This document shows, in pieces, positions 25,283-33,296 of a stretch of DNA of 64,000 bases (positions within the stretch are counted from its first letter, which is position 1; every line of letters starts with the position of its first letter). A program made the translations under genes and the position numbers. Location of the stretch: NCBI GenBank assembly GCA_963765545.1, contig CAVXWW010000009.1:682001-746000 (forward strand), read 5' to 3'. Source of the DNA: JARRPM01 sp963765545. Lineage in GTDB: Bacteria > Pseudomonadota > Gammaproteobacteria > Pseudomonadales > Halieaceae. A model generated the notes under the pieces. It did no database searches, was not told where the DNA came from, and worked only from the letters and a program-made list of their open reading frames with translations.

Positions 25283-26482
25283 TCACTCTGCGCGCAGCGC
25301 CTCCACCGGGTCCAGCTGTGCCGCGCGTCGCGCCGGCAGGACGCCGGCCAGGACCCCGATGCTGACGGCGATAGATTCTGCAAGCAAAACATAGAAGAGT
25401 GAGGTGTGGACCGGCAGCGCCGGCACAAGCAGCCGCAGCAGCTGTCCGAGGCCCGTCCCAAGGAGGAGCCCGGCAAGTCCGCCCACAGCTGCCAGCACGA
25501 TGGCCTCGCCGAGAAAGAGCGACAGCACCTGTGACTGGCGCGCGCCGAGTGCCCGCAGCAAACCGATCTCGTTGGTGCGTTCGTTCACGGCAATGGTCAT
25601 GATGGTAACGATACCGATCGCGCCGACCAGCAGGGAGATCCCACCGATGGAGGCGACCGCGAAGGTGAGCACTTCCAGAACGCCCCCGAGCACGTCCAGC
25701 ATCTGCTGCTGCGTGGTAATAGTCACGTCGTCCCGGCCGTGGCGGGCGATGAGCACGCGACGAATGCCGGCGACCACGTGCGCGACCGGCGTGTCCTCTT
25801 CATACATGACGTCGATTTCGACGAGCCCGTCGACGTTGAAAAGGTTCATGGCCCGTGCGGCAGGGATGTAAACCGTATCGTCGAGATCGAATCCCAGCAC
25901 CGTACCTTTGGATTCCATGACGCCAACGACACGGAAGCGGCTCCCGGCGATAGTGATCAACTGACCGAGCGGGTTGTCGTCCCTGAAGAGCTCGCTGCGC
26001 ATCTTGCTGCCCAGAACGGCAAAGGCGCGCGGCGCCGTGGGATTGTCCTCGGGAAGAAAGCGGCCGATACGCACGTCCATCCTGAAGGCTTTGGGCATCG
26101 CCGGCCCGGCACCGTAGACGGTGGCGCGGCGACGGAGGTTGCCGTACTCGACTTCCGCATTACCCTGCACGAAGGGCACCACTGCCCGGGCACCGGGTAG
26201 CTGCTCAAGCGCCATGGCGTCCTCGATGGTTAGCGGACGCTCCGTGCCGAATACGCCCACGCTGGTTCCCGCGGTCGTCGCCTTGCCGGGGTTTATGGCC
26301 ACGATGGTGGTGCCGAACTGCGTGAACTGTGCCATTACGAACTGTTGCAGGCCTTCGCCGATCGAGGTCAGCAGCACGACGGCTGCGATACCCACGGCGA
26401 TGCCAAGCGCCGTCAGCAGGCTGCGCCCGCGGTGCGCGATGAGGGAACTGCTCGTGAGGTTGATGAAGTCTCTTGTTTTCAT
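25283..26482 (-). CDS. ABC transporter permease, MacB/FtsX type (second permease)
   Basis: 399 residues. The topology is that of MacB-type permeases: one N-terminal helix (LLTALGIAVGIAAVVLLTSIG), a periplasmic domain of about 230 residues, then three helices in the C-terminal FtsX domain (GGISLLVGAIGIVTIMTIAV, NERTNEIGLLRALGA, and LPARRAAQLDPVEALR at the end). MacB-type systems move proteins, lipids or drugs from the periplasm outwards by mechanotransmission. It ends the exporter operon, 5 bases after the first permease. An IS6 mini-element lies 7 bases beyond its stop. Confidence 0.93.
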   Translation of the reverse strand: MKTRDFINLTSSSLIAHRGRSLLTALGIAVGIAAVVLLTSIGEGLQQFVMAQFTQFGTTIVAINPGKATTAGTSVGVFGTERPLTIEDAMALEQLPGARAVVPFVQGNAEVEYGNLRRRATVYGAGPAMPKAFRMDVRIGRFLPEDNPTAPRAFAVLGSKMRSELFRDDNPLGQLITIAGSRFRVVGVMESKGTVLGFDLDDTVYIPAARAMNLFNVDGLVEIDVMYEEDTPVAHVVAGIRRVLIARHGRDDVTITTQQQMLDVLGGVLEVLTFAVASIGGISLLVGAIGIVTIMTIAVNERTNEIGLLRALGARQSQVLSLFLGEAIVLAAVGGLAGLLLGTGLGQLLRLLVPALPVHTSLFYVLLAESIAVSIGVLAGVLPARRAAQLDPVEALRAE

Positions 26483-26487
26483 TACCG

Positions 26488-27702
26488 CTACCTTCGCGAC
26501 AGGGCCAGCACGGGATCCAGTGCGGCGGCTTTGCGTGCTGGCAGGAGGCTGAATAGAAGTCCCGTCAGCATGGCGACCGCCACGACCAGGACAATCACCC
26601 AGGACGGCGCATAGGCCGGCAGGATCGGCAGCGCAAGGCGAATCGCCAGCGCCCCCGCCTGCCCTAGGGCCAGGCCCAGCATTGCCCCCAGCAATGACAG
26701 CAAAGCGGCCTCGGCGAGGATGAGCAGCAGAATCTGGCGAGGCGTTGCTCCAATCGCCTTGAGCAGGCCGATTTCAGCGGTGCGCTCGGATATGGCCACG
26801 AGCATCACGTTCATGATAAGAATACCCGCCACGGCCAGACTGATGGCCGCGATGCCGCCAACGGCCAGCGTCAGTGCTCCGAGGATATCATCGAAGGTCG
26901 ACAGCACCGCGTCCTGGGTCACCACGGTCACGTCTTTTTCTCCCTGATGGCGCGCCTGGATCGTTTCCTCCACGAAGCTCCGCACCGGCTCTATGACATC
27001 CCGGCTTCGCGCCTCGATAAGAATGCGAAATAGCGATTGGGTATTCAGCAGCTGCTGCGCCGCGGCGACGGGGATGATGATGACCTCCGCGGTATCGACG
27101 CCGATAGAGCGGCCCTGGGATTCCAATATCCCGATGACACGAAAGCGTCGGTCAGCGATCCGTATCCACTGGCCAAGCACTGGCTCCAACCCGAACAACT
27201 CGTCGCGTATCTTGCCGCCAATGACGGCGACAGGCAGGGGGCGATCGACGTCGAACTGCGGCAGGAAGCTGCCCTGGGCCATCTGCCAGTGCCGGATAGT
27301 CAGCAGCTCGCTGGTCGATCCGAGCATGACTACATCCCGCGAACGAGGACCGTGGCTGACGGATACGGAGCCAACGTTCAGCGGCGCGACGCGCCGTACC
27401 ATGCCGCTGCGGGTCAGTGCCCGGGAGTCGTCAAGCGTGAGATCTCTGGGGGTTTCGCCAAACATGGCACCGGGACTGATCCCCGCAGTCTCGGAGCGGC
27501 CGGGAAGCACGATCACCAGGTTGGTGCCGAGGGAGGAGAACTCGCCGGTAATATAGCCGCGCGCGCCCTCGCCCAGGGCGGTGAGGACCACGACCGAACC
27601 CACGCCGATTGCCATGGCGATCAGCATCAGCAGGGTGCGGGCCGGGTAGCCGGCGAGCGCGCGCCAGGAAAAGCGCGCGACATCCGGGCTATGCAGAGCC
27701 AT
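26488..27702 (-). CDS. ABC transporter permease, MacB/FtsX type (first permease)
   Basis: 404 residues with the same layout as the following permease: N-terminal helix LLMLIAMAIGVGSVVVLTAL, periplasmic MacB-like domain, C-terminal FtsX domain with SERTAEIGLLKAIGATPRQI and PARKAAALDPVLAL. GGAGGGG sits nine bases before the ATG at 27702, and this start lies inside the 3' end of the ATPase gene (14-base overlap), so translational coupling is likely. Two non-identical permeases imply a heterodimer. Confidence 0.93.
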   Translation of the reverse strand: MALHSPDVARFSWRALAGYPARTLLMLIAMAIGVGSVVVLTALGEGARGYITGEFSSLGTNLVIVLPGRSETAGISPGAMFGETPRDLTLDDSRALTRSGMVRRVAPLNVGSVSVSHGPRSRDVVMLGSTSELLTIRHWQMAQGSFLPQFDVDRPLPVAVIGGKIRDELFGLEPVLGQWIRIADRRFRVIGILESQGRSIGVDTAEVIIIPVAAAQQLLNTQSLFRILIEARSRDVIEPVRSFVEETIQARHQGEKDVTVVTQDAVLSTFDDILGALTLAVGGIAAISLAVAGILIMNVMLVAISERTAEIGLLKAIGATPRQILLLILAEAALLSLLGAMLGLALGQAGALAIRLALPILPAYAPSWVIVLVVAVAMLTGLLFSLLPARKAAALDPVLALSRR

Positions 27703-28381
27703 CTTGCGTATCCCCTCCGTCATAGTCGAGGCGGCCGTCTATCATGCGCAGCTGGCGTGCCGCGCGCTGGCCCATGGCGGGGTCGTGGGTGACCATGATG
27801 AGGGTGAGCCCCCTGTCGACCAGCTCCTCTAGTATGGCGATGACGTCGCCGCCCGATTTATGATCGAGGTTGCCAGTGGGTTCATCGGCGAGGAGCACCT
27901 GCGGTTCCATGATCGTCGCCCTGGCGATCGCGACGCGTTGGCGCTGACCGCCGGACAGCTGCTCCGGCTTGTGGTGCCCACGATCTTGAATACCCAGAGC
28001 TGCCAGCGCCGATCTGACACGCGGCTGCCTTTCCTCCGACGGCATACCGGCGAGGACGAGCGGCAGCTCGATGTTTTCGGCAGCCGTCAGCCGAGGCACG
28101 AGGTGGAACATCTGGAAAACGAAGCCAATATTCCGGTTGCGGACATGGGCCTGCTCGACGTCGCTCAGGCCGGTGACGTCCTGGCCGTCGAGGCGATAGC
28201 TGCCCGCAGTGGGACGGTCGAGAAGGCCGATGAGGTTCAGGAGCGTTGACTTGCCGGAGCCCGATGGACCCATGATCGACACATATTCCCCGGCGTCTAT
28301 CTGCAAGGTGACGTCGTCCAGAGCCTTGACCAGCTGGTCACCGACCTGGAAATGGCGATCGATGTGTTGGAGATCAATCAT
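27689..28381 (-). CDS. ABC transporter ATPase (LolD/MacB type)
   Basis: 230 residues. Walker A GPSGSGKST (38-46), Q-loop FVFQMFHLVPRLTA, signature LSGGQRQRVAIARA, Walker B LLADEPTGNLD and the switch His in MVTHDP are all intact. It powers the two permeases. Its ATG overlaps the end of the adaptor gene by 8 bases, so adaptor, ATPase and permeases form one operon with overlapping ends. Confidence 0.95.
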   Translation of the reverse strand: MIDLQHIDRHFQVGDQLVKALDDVTLQIDAGEYVSIMGPSGSGKSTLLNLIGLLDRPTAGSYRLDGQDVTGLSDVEQAHVRNRNIGFVFQMFHLVPRLTAAENIELPLVLAGMPSEERQPRVRSALAALGIQDRGHHKPEQLSGGQRQRVAIARATIMEPQVLLADEPTGNLDHKSGGDVIAILEELVDRGLTLIMVTHDPAMGQRAARQLRMIDGRLDYDGGDTQDGSA

Positions 28382-29537
28382 CGCGATCGCGTTGCGCAGT
28401 GGCCCGCACCGGCGCGCCCGCCTTGAGACCCTCGCGATCGATGGAGGTGACGAGCTTCTCACCCGCCTGCAGGCCCGCCGTGACCTCTGTCCAGGCCCAG
28501 TTCCGCAGACCGACCTCGATCGTTCTCTCCTCCAGGTAATCGTCCTCGCCCACGACGAACACCCGCTGACCCTCGCTCACCGCCTGCGTGGGGATGCGCA
28601 GCACGTCGCGGTGCTGGTTGAGTATGACCTCGATATCCGCGCTGTAGCCCGGCAGCATGCAGCCGCAGTCATCCTGGTCTGAGAACTCAACTTCCACGTC
28701 AACGGTGCGCGCCTGCTTCTCCAGGTCGAGAACATAAGGGGCCACACGCCTTACACGCCCCACGAACAGCCGGTCGGGGAATGCGTCCAGGGAAATATTG
28801 GCCGCCATACCGATGCGGATTTCCGGGGCGTCGACTTCGTCGATCGGCGCCGATACATACAGGCAGCTGATATCCATGAGGTCCACGGCCGGCGGTGTGG
28901 GAATGCCCACCGGCGAGGGCGTGACAAACTCGCCGACCTCCCCGTTGACTTCCGCCACCACCCCGGAAAACGGGGCCCGCAGGCGGGTCTGGTCAAGCGC
29001 CGCCTCGGCCACCTCCAGCCGGGCCCTGCTGACCTCAACAGAGGACAGTGCGGCATTGCATGCCGCGTTCTGGGCCAGGGCTTCGCTCTTCGCCTTGTCG
29101 ACGGCTTCCTCCGAGGCAAGATCCTTGGCGCTGAGCTTGCCCTGTCGCTGGGACTCGCGCTTGGCGAGCTGCGCCACGATGCAGGCCTGCTCCCACTTTG
29201 CCTCCGTTGCCCGCACCTCACTTTGAGCAAGCTTTACCTGCGCGAGGAGATCATCGTTCCAGAATTCCATGAGAATCTGGTTCGTATCGACAAGGTCACC
29301 CTCACTCACCGGCATTACGGCGATTTGGCCACCCAGACGTGGCGAGATGCCTGCCCGGCGACAGGCCTCGATGGTCCCCGCCTTGGTATTGGCGACCGTA
29401 TCCTGGACACTGCCTTTTGCGACGACCTCGACCCGCACATCGATGGGGTCCGGGCGACCAAACCACCAGACGCAGAGACCCAGCACTACCGCTACGGCGA
29501 GGATCGAAATAATGAGTCCGGTTCTATCGCGCTTCAT
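28374..29537 (-). CDS. HlyD/MacA-type periplasmic adaptor of an ABC exporter
   Basis: 387 residues. N-terminal membrane anchor (LIISILAVAVVLGLCVWWFG), lipoyl half-domain GISPRLGGQIAVMPVSEGD, a helical hairpin at about 100-190, second lipoyl half RLRAPFSGVVAEVNGEVGEF, then beta-barrel and MP domains (ADIEVILNQHRDVLRIPTQA). The first gene of the exporter operon. It would link the inner-membrane complex to an outer-membrane TolC-like channel, which is not encoded nearby. Confidence 0.94.
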   Translation of the reverse strand: MKRDRTGLIISILAVAVVLGLCVWWFGRPDPIDVRVEVVAKGSVQDTVANTKAGTIEACRRAGISPRLGGQIAVMPVSEGDLVDTNQILMEFWNDDLLAQVKLAQSEVRATEAKWEQACIVAQLAKRESQRQGKLSAKDLASEEAVDKAKSEALAQNAACNAALSSVEVSRARLEVAEAALDQTRLRAPFSGVVAEVNGEVGEFVTPSPVGIPTPPAVDLMDISCLYVSAPIDEVDAPEIRIGMAANISLDAFPDRLFVGRVRRVAPYVLDLEKQARTVDVEVEFSDQDDCGCMLPGYSADIEVILNQHRDVLRIPTQAVSEGQRVFVVGEDDYLEERTIEVGLRNWAWTEVTAGLQAGEKLVTSIDREGLKAGAPVRATAQRDRDD

Positions 29538-29644
29538 ATGGTCACTCGCTTCAGCCTTCCTTACAAATCACAGTCTGGACACATAGGCCTGAACCCGCTG
29601 TGAAACAGATCAAGAAAAGCGGAGTTTACCGAATGTGCCGGTTA

Positions 29645-30217
29645 GGGGAGTACTAAATGAGCTGTCCATGGCGAATTCGTGTTTCAAGCTGCTTCCGGCA
29701 ATTGGAACAGACCGCGACACTGCCGCTTCCATCGATATCGAATAACGAGGGTTGCGCTGTTTCATCCCGAGGGTAGCATTGATAACTTCCTTTGATGGTC
29801 CCTTTGGCCCTGGCTTCTTGCCTCCTCCTGGTGAATAGAGCAGACGATACTTACGTTTCTTCAATGCGTTGTGAAAACGGAGCACGGTAGACGGCTTGAT
29901 GATGATCGACGACCTGGCCAGTCGCCGTGGGTTCAGGAGGAGCGATAGGAAGCCGAGAACGGTGCGATCCCCGGTGGTGAGATTCGGTGCGCGGTGGCGG
30001 AACCTGCTGTGAATGATCAGTTGCTGTGTAAAAAGCAGATTGTCAGCGATGACCGAGCGGCTGCCACCGGGTTGGATCAGCTTGACGATGGTGGTGAGCA
30101 ACTGAAAAAGTAGGAATATGGCGTCTTTCATGCCAGCCGGGAGTAGTAGAGGCCCCGCTGGGCAACAACTATCAAGTCTCTGATATCATTGACAAATTAA
30201 CATTTCGCCACCCACAG
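29645..30217 (-). mobile_element. Defective integrase-like IS with internal deletion
   Basis: From the outer end AATGTTAATTTGTCAATGAT the minus strand carries a transposase start at 30131 (MKDAIFLLFQLLTTIVKL; IKPSTVLRFHNALKKRKYRL; KPGPKGPSKEVI). The frame then jumps to a tail (RYRWKRQCRGLFQLPEAA and stop) and the other end CCATGGCGAATTCG. About 200 central residues including the DDE domain are missing. The copy at 49375-49958 has nearly the same deletion. These proteins are usually annotated as integrase/rve transposases. Confidence 0.8.
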
Positions 30218-30220
30218 CAG

Positions 30221-30994
30221 TCATTGCGCCTTTCTTTTCCTCTCCAGGCGCTTGTTGGTGCGCGCCACAATCCGTCGAATGTCTCTCTTGTGTCTGGTAG
30301 TCAATTTGCTGATACCCGCGTATTCCATGTAATAGCGCAATCGCTGCGTTCGGGATAAATGGCCGGGCGCCAGTTTATCCAGGTGCGCCAGATCCTTCCG
30401 GATACGAACTTTCAAAAAGGGCGGATACCAGCGGCGGCCTCGTGGACAGTCGAAGAAGTAGACTTCACGGCTGGATGGATTAACCAGGATATTGCGCCAG
30501 TTCAAATCGTTGTGCGCAAAACGCTTTCGATGCAAACGGCGTGTGTAGTCCATAATCCGGATGAAAACAGCGTCTGCCCAATCCCTGTTCGAAAGTAACC
30601 CGGGCATTGTGGCGGACAATTCTTCCAGGTCGATTGCGTCTTCAACCTCAGCGGTAACCAGGGCTCCTCCTTCATACCTGAGGAACGCACGCGATTCTCC
30701 ATACGCCAGTATGATGGGTGTTCTGATACCGAGCTCGCTGAAGAACTGGAGATTTCTCCATTCGGTCTTTATGCGACTCGACACCAGTTTCGCCGCCAGC
30801 CCATCAGACAGAGACCAGCAGCATTTGATATAGACCACCTGACCGACGAGTTCTATTCTCAGCACGTAGCCATGTGGTCCCCGGCTGACCTCCTCGCCGG
30901 TTGCGGCGAGCGTGGACTTCAGGGAGCAGACCAAGGGTCTGTTCTGCTCGTTCACATGCTCGCCGTCGACATGCCAGGCATTCACCACAAGCAC
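30221..30994 (-). CDS. Lipopolysaccharide-kinase-like protein (WaaP/Kdo kinase superfamily)
   Basis: 257 residues. Kinase-like fold with the catalytic loop FAHNDLNWRNILV (HND in place of HRD) and a following FFDCPRGRRW in the position of the DFG-like metal site. Glu in TEWRNLQFFSELGI is the likely helix-C residue. These match the WaaP/KdkA group that phosphorylates heptose or Kdo in the LPS core. The start is a GTG at 30994 with GAGG upstream. It stands outside any LPS biosynthesis cluster, next to the exporter operon but separated by a defective IS. Confidence 0.85.
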   Translation of the reverse strand: MLVVNAWHVDGEHVNEQNRPLVCSLKSTLAATGEEVSRGPHGYVLRIELVGQVVYIKCCWSLSDGLAAKLVSSRIKTEWRNLQFFSELGIRTPIILAYGESRAFLRYEGGALVTAEVEDAIDLEELSATMPGLLSNRDWADAVFIRIMDYTRRLHRKRFAHNDLNWRNILVNPSSREVYFFDCPRGRRWYPPFLKVRIRKDLAHLDKLAPGHLSRTQRLRYYMEYAGISKLTTRHKRDIRRIVARTNKRLERKRKAQ

Positions 30995-31159
30995 GGCCTC
31001 GGTCGATTCTGACAGCTAACAGGCATGGTTCTCGGCCGTTGAGACAACCCTGCAGCGCGCCGTGAATGACGATCTATCGGTCCGCCTGGTCGACGACACC
31101 TCCACTAAGCCTGCGCACTCTTCAGTCGCGAACATAACTCGAAACAACTCCAATTATGA

Positions 31160-31660
31160 GTCAGTACCCATAGTCGGGCGCTCGGCTCTTCATCATTAAC
31201 GGGGGACACCGGCATTCATTAAGCTGATTTTTCGAAGAACGTTTAATGGAGAAAATACCGATGTCCCACGCAGGAATGATTATAGGCATACCTGGGCTTG
31301 AAGTTGTACGGGTAAAGCGCAGCCGGGCGTGTCCCGACACTGACCCAGGATATCGCCATCTGCCACCTCTACGCCCTGAGGTGCACCGCCAGTTCTCCAC
31401 TGAGGCTACCCATGATCCACCCAGGGTCTGCCGAGACGTGGCCACTCTGGAGCACTCTGGTTACCCCTCGAGACAAGTTGGGAACGTTTCGTGAGTCGGC
31501 ATTTATGGATACCCCCTCGGAATTCGAGGGCAAACATCTGAGGAAAGCAGGCTCAAAGGGAGAATGCCTATCAAGCAACAAGCCCCAGTTACGCCCGACA
31601 AACCTGACGCACCCTAAGTCAAGTCATAACCCGCAAGGCCGTTGAGTACCGACTTGAAAA
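31160..31660. repeat. Repeat-rich, gene-free stretch with an imperfect palindrome
   Basis: CCCATAGTCGGGCGCTC at 31168 recurs at 38835. At 31203-31266 two facing ends GGGGGACACCGGCATT and AATACCGATGTCCCAC form an imperfect inverted repeat around a 30-base centre. At 31585-31650 a segment (CCCGACAAACCTGACGCACC, then CCCGCAAGGCC) recurs at 35450 and, more weakly, at 38215. No gene is seen. These look like ends of lost mobile elements. Confidence 0.55.
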
Positions 31661-31847
31661 ACGACCCGGTTAACGGTTTGTCGACGAATTCGCACAGCTC
31701 ACCGACAGGTCGCCGCAACTCGTCGCATAGCCACTTTGTCTCAGCCGAATAACGCCTAGATTACTTCCCAAAGCCGATACAGATGCCAGTGAGTTTGGCC
31801 GCAAATCGGCAATTCGAACGTCACAGACAAGGTAGGGAGATATCATC

Positions 31848-32021
31848 ATGAAAAATTCCATATTCAATAGCTTTATTGCAGCCGCAGCATTCAGCCTCGC
31901 GTTTGGGCTCCCAAATCATGTGGCCGCCGAACAGAACTCGGAACAGGCAGCGGCTGCCCCCTGTGTCAGGCTAGTTGTCGCGTCTAATTTGTATCAATAT
32001 TCGTGGGGCGCTCAGGAATAA
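31848..32021 (+). pseudogene. Small secreted protein gene cut by an IS end
   Basis: A good signal peptide (FIAAAAFSLAFGLPNHVAA) with TAGGGAG before the ATG, followed by EQNSEQAAAAP. After residue 38 the coding sequence runs into TGTGTCAGGCTAGTTG, the end of an IS3-type element, which supplies 19 foreign residues and a stop. The original protein is lost beyond its first 12 mature residues. Confidence 0.65.
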
Positions 32022-32168
32022 ACAATGAAACATTATTCAGTAGAGCGGAAGGATGCAGTGATCAAACGGATGATGCCACCGGAGAACATACCAGTGCCCG
32101 TGCTGGTTGAGGAAACAGGCATCTCAAAGGTAACCTTGGCGATACACTACCGGATCGTCACGCGGTGA
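31962..32168 (+). mobile_element. IS3-type element, left end and orfA start only
   Basis: Left end TGTGTCAGGCTAGTTGTCGC, then orfA from the ATG at 32025: KHYSVERKDAVIKRMMPPEN and LVEETGISKVTL, the helix-turn-helix of IS3/IS150-like OrfA. It breaks after about 40 codons and runs into the 3' end of the oxidase gene on the other strand. Similar TGTGTCAGG ends are at 20450, 22021 and 58568. Confidence 0.7.
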
Positions 32169-33246
32169 ATCGGACCCGAGATAAAAAGCCGGTATCGCAT
32201 GTTGTCTTGCCTTCGATGGCGAGGTCTACCAGCAGCTCGCCCAGCACCGGGGCAAACTTGAAGCCATGACCTGACAGGCCGGCTGCATACGCGACGCGAT
32301 CACAGCCCGGATAGGTATCCACAATAAAATGCTCATCCGGGGTCCTGGTGTAGAAGCAGGTCTTGTGTTCGAGTCGTTCAGCGTGCACTCCGGGCAGATG
32401 CTCTGCAACGAAAGCGGCAACCCGCTCATCGTCCAGCGGATCCGGCTCTTTCGAGGCGTTGAGAGGGTCCTCGACCACCTCGCCGCCGCTGTGCTCGGCC
32501 AGCTTGAGCCGGCCGTCCCGGGCGGGAAACCCGTAGAACTGCCCGTGGGAGAGCTCGAAAAAGAACCCGCTGCGGTAACGCTCGTCGTCACAACGGAACC
32601 AGTGCAGGTGCTTGCGGACCACGGTGAGCGGCAGTGCCAGATCCGGCAGCAGGTCGCCATTCCACGCGCCGCCGGCGATGACCACCGCTCCGGCACGGTA
32701 GCGCCCCGTAGCGGTGTCCACGCTGACAGTGTCACCATCCTGCTGCCAGCCAGTGACAGTTTCACCCGAGCGGTGTTCTGCGCCAATGGCTATCGCCCGG
32801 TCAAGGTGCAGCTGCACGCAGCGCTCGACCGGCAGCCAGCCGGCATCGGCTTCAAACAGGGCTGAGGCACCGCTGGGCAGGGTGTACTGCGGTACGTCAG
32901 CGGAATCCGCCACCTCGACATTCAGCCTGTACGCGTGCGCCGAGGCCAGCACGCCACGGATAATGGCTCCGTCCGCCTGCCCCGTGTAGAGCACGCCGCA
33001 GCGGTTCAGCAGGGTGGGATCCAGTTCATCCCAGAGCTGGTAGCTCCGACGCAGCAGCGGCACATAATCCGGGTGTTCGAAGTAGGACAGGCGGATCAGC
33101 CGCGATTCCCCGTGCGAGCTGCCGCGATCGTGTGCCGGTGGGAACCGGTCCAGCCCCAGGCACTTTAGTCCGCGTTTGGCACCATGGAAGAGCGCGGCAC
33201 TGCCGATGCCGCCTGTACCCAGTACGATGAGGTCGTATTGTGCCAT
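32158..33246 (-). CDS. Sarcosine oxidase/N-methyltryptophan oxidase family flavoenzyme (MSOX/SolA type)
   Basis: 362 residues; oxidatively demethylates N-methyl amino acids with release of hydrogen peroxide. DAO-fold: FAD Rossmann GTGGIGSA (10-17), the RGSSHGESRLIRLSYF segment near 42-57 that binds FAD and substrate in MSOX, and KTCFYTRTPDEHFIVD with the Cys that carries covalent FAD in MSOX. The C-terminal GLSGHGFKFAPVLGE is conserved. The gene lies 50 bases downstream of the amidohydrolase on the same strand. Its last codons overlap the IS3 fragment. Confidence 0.92.
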   Translation of the reverse strand: MAQYDLIVLGTGGIGSAALFHGAKRGLKCLGLDRFPPAHDRGSSHGESRLIRLSYFEHPDYVPLLRRSYQLWDELDPTLLNRCGVLYTGQADGAIIRGVLASAHAYRLNVEVADSADVPQYTLPSGASALFEADAGWLPVERCVQLHLDRAIAIGAEHRSGETVTGWQQDGDTVSVDTATGRYRAGAVVIAGGAWNGDLLPDLALPLTVVRKHLHWFRCDDERYRSGFFFELSHGQFYGFPARDGRLKLAEHSGGEVVEDPLNASKEPDPLDDERVAAFVAEHLPGVHAERLEHKTCFYTRTPDEHFIVDTYPGCDRVAYAAGLSGHGFKFAPVLGELLVDLAIEGKTTCDTGFLSRVRFTA

Positions 33247-33296
33247 GCGCTACTCCAATACCGCCGAAGCGTTTTTTAGCAAACGCTGCGCCCGCT

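Noticed and set aside
31246..31494. ISL3-like start (IIGIPGLEVVRV) in the repeat-rich stretch
   Set aside because: Only about ten residues fit; the expected zinc-finger Cys pairs do not follow.
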